DNA of 64,000 bases from Xenorhabdus poinarii G6 (GTDB lineage: Bacteria; Pseudomonadota; Gammaproteobacteria; Enterobacterales; Enterobacteriaceae), in assembly GCF_000968175.1 (NCBI RefSeq), contig NZ_FO704551.1, forward strand, positions 806,001 through 870,000, given 5' to 3'. Shown here piece by piece: positions 45,454 through 55,714 of the stretch. The notes under the pieces were generated by a model. That model was not told the DNA's origin. It made no database searches and saw nothing but the letters and a program-made list of their open reading frames with translations. The stretch's first letter is position 1. Each line of letters begins with the position of its first letter. The position numbers were made by a program, and so were the translations under genes.

Positions 45454-47340
45454 TTATTGGGAAACGGCCTTTTTAATGACGTCCAATGAAGCCGGATTTT
45501 CAATCAGTGCGATGTCACTCGGTTCGCGTCCTTCACAAATTGCCTGCATCGTTCGACGCAACATTTTTCCTGAACGGGTTTTGGGCAATTGGCTGACAAA
45601 ATAGATCCGTGCCGGCCGTCCAACACTGCCGATTTTTTTATCCACCAATGCCATGAGTGCTGTTTCCAATGCCGCGAAATGGTCAGCATTTTGGATTTCC
45701 CGTCCTGCTTTGAGCACCGCAAACGCAATGGCGGCCTGCCCCTTAATCTCATCTTTAACACCAATGACAGCAACCTCTGCCACATCTTCATGGCTGGTTA
45801 TGCACTCTTCGATTTCTCGGGTACCCAGGCGGTGGCCGGAAACGTTAATGACATCGTCTGAGCGCCCCAAAATAAAATAGTAACCGTCGCTGTCGCGGAG
45901 TCCCCAGTCAAATGTCGAATAGACCAGTTGGTCAGTGTGTTTCCAGTAAGTGTTGATAAAACGGGGATCATCGCCATAAATCGTCTGGATACAGCCTGGA
46001 GGTAATGGGCCTTTAATCACCAGCATGCCTTTTTCATTCGCGCCGCATTCCTGTCCGGTTATTTCGTTGATCAGTTTGACGTTAAAACCATACATAGGAA
46101 ACCCGGTACTACCAAAACGACCTGGCCGGTTATCCAAACGCCGTGCGATTGCCATAATTGGCCAGCCTGTTTCCGTTTGCCAGTAATTATCAATCACCGG
46201 GACATGAATGGCTTCCGTGATCCAACGGGCGGTATGCTCATCAAGCGGCTCTCCCGCTAAATAGAGCGTTTCGAGCGATGAAATATCATATTGGGCGATG
46301 CAATCTGTCGGGTATTTTTTCAGGACGCGAATTGCGGTAGGGGCTGAAAACATCCTGGTCACCCGGTATTTTTCGACAATCTGCCACCAAATGCCAGCAT
46401 CCGGGCGTATCGGAAGCCCTTCATACATCACCGTTGCCATGCCAGCAATCAGTGGCGCATAAACAATATAAGAGTGTCCGACCACCCAACCAATATCCGA
46501 CGTACAAAAGAAAACGCTGCCCGCTTTACCACCAAAAATCACGTCCATTGATGTTGCCAGCGCCACAGCATAACCACCGACATCACGCTGAACGCCTTTC
46601 GGGGTGCCGGTCGTCCCGGAGGTATAAAGCACACAGGAGGTTTCATTGGATTCCAGCCATGTCACGGGCACTTTCGCATTAAGATACTTTTGCCGTAATG
46701 TGGCAAAATTCACATCTCTGCCATCTACCCAATGAATGTCAGACAGCCCGCGATCGACCATCAATACATGGCGTGGCGTGTGCTTAGCCAGTGCAATGGC
46801 TTCATCCAGCAAAGGTTTATAGGGGATAATTCTACCACCCCGTGAACCCGCATCCGCAGAAACGACTAAAACGGGTTCGGCATTATCTAACCGGGTGGCG
46901 AGACTGTGGGAAGCGAAACCGCCGAAGACCACGGAATGAATTGCACCAATACGGGCACAGGCCAGTAAAATAAACAGCGCTTCGGCCACCATCGGCATAT
47001 AAATCACCACGCGATCGCCTTTTTTCACGCCGAGAGACAACAAAATAGCGGCCGCACTATTCACTTCCTGATGTAATTGTCGATAAGTGAAAACTTGTTC
47101 GCGATGGGTTTCAGTCGAAATGGTAATGAGTGCTTTCGCGTCAGGTTGACTTTCCAGCCAGCGATCCAGGGCGTTATAACAGAGATTGGTTTTTCCGCCA
47201 CAAAACCAACGGGCAAACGGGGGATGGCTATAATCCAACGCGTGTTCAAAAGGTTGCTGCCAGTATATTCGTTTGGACTGTTCGGCCCAAAAAGCATTGG
47301 GATCGTCAATCGAATGCTGATAGAAATGTTGGAATGACAT
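45454..47340 (-). CDS. prpE: Propionyl-CoA synthetase PrpE
   Basis: 628 residues from ATG 47340. Adenylate-forming enzyme converting propionate, ATP and CoA to propionyl-CoA. Motifs: YTSGTTGTPKGVQRDVGG (A3 loop), DNYWQTETGWP (A5), GRSDDVINVSGHRLGT (hinge) and the catalytic Lys in TRSGKMLRR near the C-terminus. Last gene of the 2-methylcitrate operon. Confidence 0.97.
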   Translation of the reverse strand: MSFQHFYQHSIDDPNAFWAEQSKRIYWQQPFEHALDYSHPPFARWFCGGKTNLCYNALDRWLESQPDAKALITISTETHREQVFTYRQLHQEVNSAAAILLSLGVKKGDRVVIYMPMVAEALFILLACARIGAIHSVVFGGFASHSLATRLDNAEPVLVVSADAGSRGGRIIPYKPLLDEAIALAKHTPRHVLMVDRGLSDIHWVDGRDVNFATLRQKYLNAKVPVTWLESNETSCVLYTSGTTGTPKGVQRDVGGYAVALATSMDVIFGGKAGSVFFCTSDIGWVVGHSYIVYAPLIAGMATVMYEGLPIRPDAGIWWQIVEKYRVTRMFSAPTAIRVLKKYPTDCIAQYDISSLETLYLAGEPLDEHTARWITEAIHVPVIDNYWQTETGWPIMAIARRLDNRPGRFGSTGFPMYGFNVKLINEITGQECGANEKGMLVIKGPLPPGCIQTIYGDDPRFINTYWKHTDQLVYSTFDWGLRDSDGYYFILGRSDDVINVSGHRLGTREIEECITSHEDVAEVAVIGVKDEIKGQAAIAFAVLKAGREIQNADHFAALETALMALVDKKIGSVGRPARIYFVSQLPKTRSGKMLRRTMQAICEGREPSDIALIENPASLDVIKKAVSQ

Positions 47341-47481
47341 AATCTCTCCTGGCACATGTCAGTGCAGGGCGGCGCCGAGAGCCAGCGCCGCCGATCACCA
47401 TGTCTGTTATCTCCCAAGTTGCAATTTTATGAGGCTGAGGTCACCGTGCCGAGGCAACTTGAAATTAATGGGGTATATAGA

Positions 47482-48933
47482 TTATATAACATACAAATCG
47501 AGATACTTGTTGACGGGAATATTTCGCAGTGACATGAGATCAAGCGATTCCGCTAAGATCTTTTGTTGTTGCTCTGCCGGAAAGCGACGCGCCAGATTGA
47601 TCCTGAATTTTTCTTCTAATAACGGGATACCCTCTCCACGGCGGCGAGCGTGCCCAATCGGAAACTCGACTTTCACTTCATCCAGTTGCGTGCCATCGGT
47701 AAAAGTCAGCGTCAATGCATTGGCAATGGAACGTTTTTCGGGATCATGATAATCCCGGCTAAAGTCAGGGTCTTCGACGCAAACGATTTTTTCCCGTAAG
47801 GCGTCAATGCGTGGATCGGCGGCGATCTCATCCTCATAATCCGCCGCCGTCAGGCGACCAAAAATCAACGGGATAGCAACCATATATTGAATGCAGTGAT
47901 CCCGGTCGGCAGGGTTATTCAATGCGCCCTGTTTATCAATGATTCTGATACAGGCTTCATGTGTACGAATAGTGATTTTGGCAATATCGTCAATGTGTCT
48001 GCCCTGTTCTTTCAGTTGTTGATGCAGATGCATAGCGGCCTCGACGGCGGTTTGTGAATGGAATTCGGCCGGGAAAGAAATTTTGAACAGCACATTTTCC
48101 ATGACATACGATCCATAGGGGCGCTGGAAGCGGAAGGGTTGCCCGTTGAACAGGACGTCATAAAATCCCCAGGTTTTGGCCGTCAATGCCGAGGGATACC
48201 CCATTTCCCCTTTTTGTGCCATCAATGCCAGACGCACCGCTCGGGAAGTGGCGTCGCCTGCGGCCCAGGATTTGCGCGAGCCAGTGTTGGGTGCATGACG
48301 ATAGGTTCTTAAGGATTGACCATCAACCCAGGCTAATGAAACCGCACTTAATATTTCTTCACGATTTAGCCCTAACATGTGGGCAACCACCGCGGTGGAA
48401 GCCACTTTGACCAGAACAACATGATCCAATCCGACTTTATTGAAAGCATTTTCCAGTGCCAGACAGCCTTGAATTTCATGTGCCTTAATCATGGCGGTCA
48501 AGACATCCCACATGGTTAACGGTTTTTCCCCGCGGGCAACGGCCTTTCTTGACAGCCAGTCGGCGGTAGCCAGTATGCCGCCAAGATTATCGGAAGGATG
48601 CCCCCATTCTGCCGCCAGCCAGGTATCGTTGAAGTCGAGCCAGCGGATCATGGTGCCAATGTTGAACGCAGCCTGAACAGGATCGAGCTGGAATTGGGTA
48701 CCCGGCACGCGGGCGCCATTGGGTACGGTTGTTCCCGGCACGATCGGTCCCAGCAGTTTTGTACAGGCGGGATATTCCAGTGCTTCCAGGCCACAACCCA
48801 AAGTATCTATCAGGCAGTGGTGAGCGGTGGCATAAGCAATCGGGGAGGTGATGGTGTAATCCATCACATAATCCACAATATCCACAATCACATGATCATA
48901 TTCAGGGCGGTGGTTAACAACAGAGGTAGACAT
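47482..48933 (-). CDS. prpD: 2-methylcitrate dehydratase PrpD
   Basis: 483 residues from ATG 48933. MmgE/PrpD family; dehydrates 2-methylcitrate to cis-2-methylaconitate. Seen: [22 protein letters not shown] with the active-site Asp/His near residue 90, [25 protein letters not shown], and [11 protein letters not shown]. Lies 106 bases downstream of prpC and 141 bases upstream of prpE. Confidence 0.97.
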   Translation of the reverse strand: MSTSVVNHRPEYDHVIVDIVDYVMDYTITSPIAYATAHHCLIDTLGCGLEALEYPACTKLLGPIVPGTTVPNGARVPGTQFQLDPVQAAFNIGTMIRWLDFNDTWLAAEWGHPSDNLGGILATADWLSRKAVARGEKPLTMWDVLTAMIKAHEIQGCLALENAFNKVGLDHVVLVKVASTAVVAHMLGLNREEILSAVSLAWVDGQSLRTYRHAPNTGSRKSWAAGDATSRAVRLALMAQKGEMGYPSALTAKTWGFYDVLFNGQPFRFQRPYGSYVMENVLFKISFPAEFHSQTAVEAAMHLHQQLKEQGRHIDDIAKITIRTHEACIRIIDKQGALNNPADRDHCIQYMVAIPLIFGRLTAADYEDEIAADPRIDALREKIVCVEDPDFSRDYHDPEKRSIANALTLTFTDGTQLDEVKVEFPIGHARRRGEGIPLLEEKFRINLARRFPAEQQQKILAESLDLMSLRNIPVNKYLDLYVI

Positions 48934-49044
48934 AATCAATCCTTAAGCTGTTTTTTGTATTTGTTTTATGTAACGAGTTTTATGTAACGTGTTTTATGTG
49001 TTAATCCGGTGACGTGTTAATCCGGTGACCACTCAGCGGGGTGA

Positions 49045-50223
49045 TTAACGCTGCTCGATCGGGATAAATGCCTGGTTTTCCGGGCCGGTATAATGCGCTG
49101 ATGGCCGGATAATTTTGTTATCCGTGCGTTGTTCAATGATGTGAGCGGACCACCCAGACGTTCGGGCAATGACAAACAGCGGTGTGAACATGGCGGTAGG
49201 AATGCCCATCATGTGATAGGACACCGCAGAAAACCAATCGAGGTTCGGGAACATTTTCTTGTTATCCCACATGACAGATTCAACCCGATCGGCAATCTCA
49301 TACATCCGGGTTGCCCCGGCTTCCAGGGAAAGTTGCCGGGCAATGTTTTTAATCACTTCATGACGGGGATCGGAAACGGTGTAAACCGGATGGCCGAAAC
49401 CGATGATGACTTCCTTTCTTTCCAAACGGGCAAGAATATCGGCTTCCGCCTCTGCGGGCGAGTCATAGCGTTGCTGGATGTCGAATGAAACCTCATTGGC
49501 TCCACCGTGCTTTGGCCCGCGCAGGGCACCAATCCCGCCGATAATGGCGGAGTAAATATCCGATCCCGTGCCGGCAATGACTCGGCTGGTAAAGGTCGAT
49601 GCGTTAAATTCATGTTCGGCGTACAGGATCAGCGACGTGTGCATGGCGTTTTCCCATGATACACACGGCTTCTGATCGTGCAGAAGATGCAGGAAGTGCC
49701 CGCCAATGGAATCATCGTCCGTTTCAACATGAATGCGGCGGCCATGATGGCTGTAGTGATACCAGTAAAGCAGAATTGAGTTAAGAGAGGCGAGTAAGCG
49801 ATCTGCAATATCGCGGGCGCCGGCGAGGTTGTGATCTTCTTTTTCCGGCAACGTACAGCCCAGGACAGACACGCCGGTGCGCATAACATCCATCGGATGT
49901 GCCGCCGCCGGCAGTGTTTCCAATGCGGCTTTCACGCTATTGGGTAGGCCTCGCAAAGACTTCAATTTGTTCTTGTAGCCAGTTAATTCTGCGCGGGAAG
50001 GCAGTTTACCGTGAATGAGGAGATAAGCGATCTCTTCAAACTGACAATGAGCGGCTAAATCGAGGATATTATAGCCACGATAATGTAAATCACGGCCATT
50101 TTTGCCGACAGTACACAGCGCTGTGTTGCCTGCGGTAACCCCCGACAAAGCAACGGATTTTTTGGCGCTGGATGGCGTTGATTCAAATTCAGGGACTCCC
50201 GTTGTTCTATTCTCTTTACTCAT
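49045..50223 (-). CDS. prpC: 2-methylcitrate synthase PrpC
   Basis: 392 residues from ATG 50223. Citrate synthase family, condensing propionyl-CoA with oxaloacetate. Catalytic residues lie in [13 protein letters not shown] (His), [14 protein letters not shown] (His) and [14 protein letters not shown] (Asp). [21 protein letters not shown] is typical. prpB ends six bases upstream of this start. Confidence 0.97.
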   Translation of the reverse strand: MSKENRTTGVPEFESTPSSAKKSVALSGVTAGNTALCTVGKNGRDLHYRGYNILDLAAHCQFEEIAYLLIHGKLPSRAELTGYKNKLKSLRGLPNSVKAALETLPAAAHPMDVMRTGVSVLGCTLPEKEDHNLAGARDIADRLLASLNSILLYWYHYSHHGRRIHVETDDDSIGGHFLHLLHDQKPCVSWENAMHTSLILYAEHEFNASTFTSRVIAGTGSDIYSAIIGGIGALRGPKHGGANEVSFDIQQRYDSPAEAEADILARLERKEVIIGFGHPVYTVSDPRHEVIKNIARQLSLEAGATRMYEIADRVESVMWDNKKMFPNLDWFSAVSYHMMGIPTAMFTPLFVIARTSGWSAHIIEQRTDNKIIRPSAHYTGPENQAFIPIEQR

Positions 50224-50228
50224 GTATA

Positions 50229-51122
50229 TCACCTCTGCTGTTTTTTTGGGGAAAACAGGGCATCCAGTTTTCGCTCAAAATCGTAGTAGTTGATGCTTTC
50301 ATAAAGTTCATGACGGGTTTGCATCATATTGATGACGTTCTTTTGTGTACCTTCCCGACGCAGAGCGGTATAGACCTGTTCGGCAGCTTTATTCATCGCC
50401 CGGAATGCGGAGAGGGGATACAGGGCGATGGCAACGTTGACACGCTTTAATTCTTCAAGGGTAAAAAGCGGTGTTGCGCCGAATTCGGTAATATTCGCTA
50501 AAATCGGAACCTGTGTTCTGGAGGCAAATGCCTGATACATCTGTAACTCGGTGATGGCTTCTGGAAATAGCATATCTGCGCCGGCTTCAATATAGGCAGT
50601 AGCTCTGTCCAGCGTCGCATCCAATCCTTCGACTGCCAGGGCATCCGTGCGAGCCATAATGACAAAATTGTCATCGGTGCGGGCATCAACGGCGGCCTTA
50701 ATCCGGTCGACCATCTCCTGTTTGGACACAATTTCTTTATTGGGACGATGGCCGCAACGTTTAGCCCCAACCTGATCTTCAATATGCATCCCCGCAGCGC
50801 CTGCTTTAATAATAGAACGAAGGGTGCGAGCTACATTAAAGGCTGAAGCGCCAAATCCAATATCGGCGTCAACAAGCAGTGGTAAGTCACAGACATCAGT
50901 GATGCGACGGATATCAACCAACACATCATCCAAGGTAGAAATGCCCAAATCGGGTAATCCGAGTGAACTGGCCGCAACGCCTCCCCCGGAAAGGTAAATG
51001 GCCTTATAGCCTGCCCGTTTTGCCAGCAATGCATGATTTGCGTTGATGGTTCCAACGACTTGTAACGGTGATTCGGCTTCTATTGCTTGACGAAAAGCCA
51101 AACCTGCGGAAGAAAACGCCAT
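50229..51122 (-). CDS. prpB: 2-methylisocitrate lyase PrpB
   Basis: 297 residues; isocitrate-lyase superfamily TIM barrel that splits 2-methylisocitrate into pyruvate and succinate. Metal site in [10 protein letters not shown], the catalytic loop [15 protein letters not shown] with the nucleophilic Cys, and [13 protein letters not shown]. First gene of the operon, behind a sigma-54 promoter. Confidence 0.97.
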   Translation of the reverse strand: MAFSSAGLAFRQAIEAESPLQVVGTINANHALLAKRAGYKAIYLSGGGVAASSLGLPDLGISTLDDVLVDIRRITDVCDLPLLVDADIGFGASAFNVARTLRSIIKAGAAGMHIEDQVGAKRCGHRPNKEIVSKQEMVDRIKAAVDARTDDNFVIMARTDALAVEGLDATLDRATAYIEAGADMLFPEAITELQMYQAFASRTQVPILANITEFGATPLFTLEELKRVNVAIALYPLSAFRAMNKAAEQVYTALRREGTQKNVINMMQTRHELYESINYYDFERKLDALFSPKKQQR

Positions 51123-51175
51123 ACGTCACCCCGTTGTTATTAAAATGAAATATTTTTGTTTGTAGTGATTATTCA

Positions 51176-51191
51176 GGCAAGGTTTGTGCCA
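51176..51191 (-). promoter_or_regulatory. sigma-54 promoter of prpBCDE
   Basis: On the minus strand TGGCAC-AAACC-TTGC fits the -24/-12 consensus TGGCAC-N5-TTGC exactly. It lies 54-69 bases before the prpB start, and the divergent gene encodes the sigma-54 activator PrpR. Confidence 0.85.
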
Positions 51192-51433
51192 AAAATTAAA
51201 AAATGGGGGGTGGAATAGAAATGATTCACATAATTGATTGTTATTAAATATTTATTTTGGTTATCTGGTTGTTTTGAAATCACTGTTTAGTGATTGACTA
51301 TACTCTGTATGCATGTTTCATGGTGAATTCATTATGTTTCATTTATGTTTTGTTGATGTTTCAAATTTTGCCGATGAAACGGCAAGCTCAGTGGATATCC
51401 GATAAACGTATGACAAAAGCGACGGGAGGAAAG

Positions 51434-53149
51434 ATGGCATCAGGGCACGCGGGGGAACGTGATAATAATAGGCCGGTGATCTGGACGGTTTCGGTTTCCA
51501 GGCTGTTTGATCTTTTTCGTGATATCACGCCGGAATTTGATCATCAGGTTGATATCACACCGATTCAGTTGGGGTTTGAGCAGGCGGTTCAGCATATTCG
51601 TAAGCGGCTGGAAACAGAGCGCTGTGATGCCGTCATTTGTGCCGGATCGAATGGCGCCTATTTAAAAAGTCGATTATCGGTGCCGGTGATTCTGGCTAAA
51701 GCCAGCGGATTTGATTTTATGCAGGCATTGGCGCGCGCCCGGCAGATCAGTTCCCGAATCGGGGTCATTACGTATCAGAATACGTTGCCGGCACTGGAAG
51801 CGTTTCAGCAACGTTTTCATTTGCGCATTGCGCAACGCAGTTATGTGACAGAGGAAGATGCCAGAGCGCAGGTGAATGCCCTGAAAGCGCTGGGCATCAA
51901 AGTGATTGTAGGGGCAGGGTTGATTACGGATCTTGCTTATGAAGCCGGGCTGGTGGGGGTTTTTGTCTATTCTGCGGATTCTATTCGGCAGGCATTTCAC
52001 GATGCATTAGAGATGGCACGCATGACCAAACTCAGTCAGGCAGTGGTTTCACCTTATCCTGCCGAAGATAAGCTGCGCACACGTCACACCATCAGAGATA
52101 TCAGAGGCCATTCGGTGGCGGTAGAACATGTCCGCAATACGATTATGTTGTATTCCCGTTCGACGGCCACGGTGTTGATCCAGGGGGAAAGTGGTACGGG
52201 AAAAGAGCTGGTGGCGCAGGCGATTCATCATGAATATACATTGCGTTATAGGCAGTTGGCGGGCAAACATCCACGGCCATTTGTTGCGGTTAACTGTGGT
52301 GCGATTGCTGAATCTTTGCTGGAGGCTGAACTGTTTGGCTATGAGGAAGGCGCTTTTACAGGATCACAACGTGGTGGACGTGCCGGTTTATTTGAAATTG
52401 CGCACAGAGGGACATTATTTCTGGATGAAATTGGTGAAATGCCATTACTTTTGCAAACCCGGTTATTAAGAGTCTTGGAAGAAAAATCCGTTGTCAGAGT
52501 GGGTGGATATCGCCCGATTGCAGTGGATGTTCGGATTATTTGTGCCACACATTGTGATTTGGATACCTGGGTCAGGGAAGGGCGTTTTCGGGCTGATTTG
52601 TTCTACCGTTTGAGTGTTCTGCGGATCAATGTACCGGCATTGCGGGAAAGGGGAAATGACATTGGTTTGTTGGCAATCGAATATTTACAACGGGCTTTCG
52701 CTGCGCTGAATTCACCCGTTTCAGCGGTAAGAATGCAGGAGCTGGCTGAATGTTATGGCGTGTTGCAAGACTATCATTGGCCGGGAAATGTCCGTGAACT
52801 ACGTAACTTGATGGAACGGATCGCACTGTATTTAAGTGCGCATCCTGAACAGGGTTTGACACCGGCATTAATTTTATCGCTTTCACCTGAGCGTCAGATC
52901 GAAATGGCTGCGATAGAGAATTATCGGCAAACCGCGCAGAAGAAGTCGCTTCCTCCTATTAATACGATATTTTCAGCGCATAATATCGATCAACATGATA
53001 TTACAGTACATGATATTGTGGCGCGTTTTTCGGGCAATCGACGTGCCGCAGCGGAATATTTGGGAATTAGCCGGACAACGTTATGGCGGAGGTTAAAACA
53101 AGAGAAAAAAGAAGGAGCAAGCACAGATAAACCGATTAAGAACGCTTAG
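51434..53149 (+). CDS. prpR: Propionate catabolism activator PrpR (sigma-54 dependent)
   Basis: 571 residues from ATG 51434 (GGGAGGA upstream); an in-frame ATG at 51290 would add a non-conserved hydrophobic extension. The N-terminal PrpR sensor domain ([39 protein letters not shown]) responds to 2-methylcitrate in relatives. The AAA+ domain has [14 protein letters not shown] (Walker A), [10 protein letters not shown] (sigma-54 contact loop) and [12 protein letters not shown] (Walker B). The Fis-type HTH ends the protein ([18 protein letters not shown]). Divergent from prpB. Confidence 0.96.
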   Translation: MASGHAGERDNNRPVIWTVSVSRLFDLFRDITPEFDHQVDITPIQLGFEQAVQHIRKRLETERCDAVICAGSNGAYLKSRLSVPVILAKASGFDFMQALARARQISSRIGVITYQNTLPALEAFQQRFHLRIAQRSYVTEEDARAQVNALKALGIKVIVGAGLITDLAYEAGLVGVFVYSADSIRQAFHDALEMARMTKLSQAVVSPYPAEDKLRTRHTIRDIRGHSVAVEHVRNTIMLYSRSTATVLIQGESGTGKELVAQAIHHEYTLRYRQLAGKHPRPFVAVNCGAIAESLLEAELFGYEEGAFTGSQRGGRAGLFEIAHRGTLFLDEIGEMPLLLQTRLLRVLEEKSVVRVGGYRPIAVDVRIICATHCDLDTWVREGRFRADLFYRLSVLRINVPALRERGNDIGLLAIEYLQRAFAALNSPVSAVRMQELAECYGVLQDYHWPGNVRELRNLMERIALYLSAHPEQGLTPALILSLSPERQIEMAAIENYRQTAQKKSLPPINTIFSAHNIDQHDITVHDIVARFSGNRRAAAEYLGISRTTLWRRLKQEKKEGASTDKPIKNA

Positions 53150-53441
53150 TGCCTTATTTTCACGACTGTTTTTAGCATATCAAAGAAGGTACTCTGCCTT
53201 TATTGTTGAGGTGCGTCTTAAAATGTATAACCAATTAATGTGTTATTTCTTTTTACAATAAACATAATGATTGAAATAATTTCAATTTAGTATTATCTAG
53301 TATATGTATTATTTTTCGTCTGACAAAGATGAATGTTTGTTTGTCTATCAAACCAAGTCAGATTCATTGATATATCAATTCATTAAATTGATTCATTGAT
53401 GTTGTGAAAAATAATCTGTGTAATAACAGAGGGTAAGAAAG
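53150..53441. other. intergenic region after prpR
   Basis: About 290 AT-rich bases with no gene recognised; it holds the upstream region of the small peptide gene. Confidence 0.45.
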
Positions 53442-53609
53442 ATGAAAAGATACATCGCTATCGCATTATGTTCGTCTTATTTTCTATTTACGCCTATTCA
53501 GGTCAGTGCCCTTATTTGTAGTCCTTTTCAAACAGATGCAGAGTATTTTGCTTGTATAGGCAAATGCGTCCAGGACAATTGGTGGGCACCTGCATGGTTG
53601 TGTGCCTGA
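53442..53609 (+). CDS. Small secreted Cys-rich peptide, function unknown
   Basis: 55 residues from ATG 53442 with GGGTAAG a few bases upstream. Residues 1-23 form a signal peptide (MKRYIAIALCSSYFLF, ending VSA). The predicted mature part, about 32 residues, has four Cys (in LIC, FAC, GKC and WLC) and three Trp in the C-terminal WWAPAW stretch. Two disulfides are plausible. No family recognised. Toxin-like, bacteriocin-like or structural roles are all open. Confidence 0.6.
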   Translation: MKRYIAIALCSSYFLFTPIQVSALICSPFQTDAEYFACIGKCVQDNWWAPAWLCA

Positions 53610-53704
53610 CAATTATCGTGGATAACTGAGGTTATGTTGGCGGCTTCGATGATACGCACATCAACATGAGGCCGCCTCATGACGCCGATTTCTATTGGGC
53701 ACTA

Positions 53705-53815
53705 TTATTTGCCATTCTGAGCGCCAAAGATACCGACTCGATGGGATGCCGCCGTGCGGTTGGTTTTATCGAGCTCACGGCGCATTGTTTTGCCATCAAT
53801 GGCGACGATAGCCCC
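53705..53815 (-). pseudogene. ISAs1-family transposase fragment
   Basis: On the minus strand it reads DGAIVAIDGKTMRRELDKTN and then RTAASHRVGIFGAQNGK, a stop follows. AIDGKT is the first catalytic-Asp region of ISAs1 transposases. A different subgroup from the two full copies at 17131 and 24792. It directly abuts the MFS gene 3' end. Confidence 0.6.
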
Positions 53816-53816
53816 G

Positions 53817-55040
53817 TCAATGCCTTTTACTTGGGGCGGCCGTGAAACTCATTACCGATAGCAGCAGCACGATTCCCACGACGCTAGCCATGACATAACT
53901 CATTTCTTCGGGGCGTCCAATGAAAACATAACTGGCAATACCCGTCACCATGACGACTAACAAAGAACGCAAACTCATAATATAAGAAGCCGCGACACCA
54001 TATATTTCAGGATAAACGCCCATGGAGCGAGCAAATAGCGTCGGATAACAGATAGCAAACCCAAAACAGAACAAACTCATGAGCACCGTGATAGCCCAGG
54101 GCGTATTGGCGATAAGAAGCGATAGAATACTGGTAATGGCTAAAAACATCCCAATTTTTTCAGCCCGTTGCTCCCCGCCAAACAGGGCGATCATTCGGGT
54201 AGAAAATAGGCTTGGCAGCGAGAATGATGCCACGATAATAAAGAAGTGCATCACAAATGCTGATAACGACAGGGAAAACGTTTCACGGTACAGGAAAGCA
54301 CTTGATGCAATGAACACCATATAAGCGGCGAATAACAGTGAAGGTATCAGCGAAAGCCGCATAAAACGAAAACTCATCGTCAATTGAACATAGTTCCTGG
54401 CGATACCTTTGATATCCAACGGCGTTTTTTCTTTCTTCGTTTCAGGTAAGAAAAGCAGTTCGAGCAGTAATACCGCAGCAGTAATCGTCGCAACGACGGC
54501 GTAATTACCACGCCAACCCCAATGTTCGTTGATCCACCCGCCGGCAAGCGGAGCCAGGGACATAAAAATTGAGATACACGCGTTGACTAAGCCGATCATA
54601 CTGTACATAGTTGCGCCTTGATAACGATCCGCAATAATGGCATACACAACGACAACAGGGGTACAAGCGCCCAGCCCTTGTACAAAACGGGACAACATCA
54701 AGAGTTCGATCGAATTCGCATAGGTGCAGCCCAGCGCCCCCAACAGCATGACGCAACCACCAAACAACATGATCTTACGTCGTCCAAACGACTCGGATAG
54801 CGGGCCATAAAGCAACGCACCAAATACAAATCCTAGAAAGTTATAAGTGATGGTGCGTTGTATATCCCCTTCAGCGACCCCAAAGCTGGCTGCTATATCA
54901 GGAAAACTGGGAATAGACATATCAACTTCAATGCACCCAGCCAGCAGTGAAGCAACAAGTACAAAAGGTAAAGATATCCCTCTTTCTGTTAACATATCCA
55001 TACTCCAACAGAAGAATAACCCAAACGTCAATATTCCCAT
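53817..55040 (-). CDS. MFS exporter, Bcr/CflA (DHA1) type
   Basis: About 407 residues as written; ATG 55001 or 54995 (GGAG upstream) would give 392-394 and is more likely. Twelve hydrophobic segments. Family features: ASLLAGCIEVDMSIPSFPDIAASFGV in TM1, GPLSESFGRRKIMLFG after TM2 (motif A) and LMLSRFVQGLGA in TM4. Drug or metabolite export by proton antiport; substrate unknown. The C-terminus ends at the IS fragment and may have been trimmed slightly. Confidence 0.88.
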   Translation of the reverse strand: MGILTFGLFFCWSMDMLTERGISLPFVLVASLLAGCIEVDMSIPSFPDIAASFGVAEGDIQRTITYNFLGFVFGALLYGPLSESFGRRKIMLFGGCVMLLGALGCTYANSIELLMLSRFVQGLGACTPVVVVYAIIADRYQGATMYSMIGLVNACISIFMSLAPLAGGWINEHWGWRGNYAVVATITAAVLLLELLFLPETKKEKTPLDIKGIARNYVQLTMSFRFMRLSLIPSLLFAAYMVFIASSAFLYRETFSLSLSAFVMHFFIIVASFSLPSLFSTRMIALFGGEQRAEKIGMFLAITSILSLLIANTPWAITVLMSLFCFGFAICYPTLFARSMGVYPEIYGVAASYIMSLRSLLVVMVTGIASYVFIGRPEEMSYVMASVVGIVLLLSVMSFTAAPSKRH

Positions 55041-55291
55041 TTACGTTATGACTTTTATGGTGATATGTAAATTTTATTAAGATATAAATCATCATTTTAT
55101 TTAAATGATATGAGTTATATCGCGTAAACGGCTTTATCGTGGTAATACACAGTCAGGTGATTTATGACAGGGTTGTCACACGGGTTCAAGAAGGGAGACT
55201 GACTATTGAGTGCACGACAGGAAATCGGTGGATAGACGTTGATTGCAATGGTAAGACGATATCCCCATTGCGCCTTGGGAAAACACAAAAA

Positions 55292-55328
55292 GAAAAAACC
55301 CGCTATCTGGTTGAGAGATAACGGGTTC
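55292..55328 (-). terminator. terminator of the tRNA transcript
   Basis: AACCCGCTATCT pairs with AGATAACGGGTT (one mismatch) around TGGTTG; on the minus strand it is followed by a T-run. Directly downstream of tRNA-Thr. Confidence 0.8.
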
Positions 55329-55333
55329 TTATA

Positions 55334-55409
<76 letters not shown>

Positions 55410-55415
55410 GAAATT

Positions 55416-55503
<88 letters not shown>

Positions 55504-55714
55504 ATGGCGCGAGATTATGCCTATATCTTTTGGGTGTGTCTAGCCCCGGAAGAGAAAAAATTGTATTTTTTTACTGTTTGCCTAATATTCGATCTGCAAT
55601 GCGCTTTCCATTTGTGAGACTGCTCGTATTCAGTTCAATAAATCGGCTTATTAACCGACGGATTGATGTAGAATTAATCAAAATATCTCCATACAAAAGG
55701 CAATCATTCAAAGA

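Noticed and set aside
45653..45880. Small plus-strand frames opposite prpE
   Set aside because: Shadows of a strongly conserved gene.
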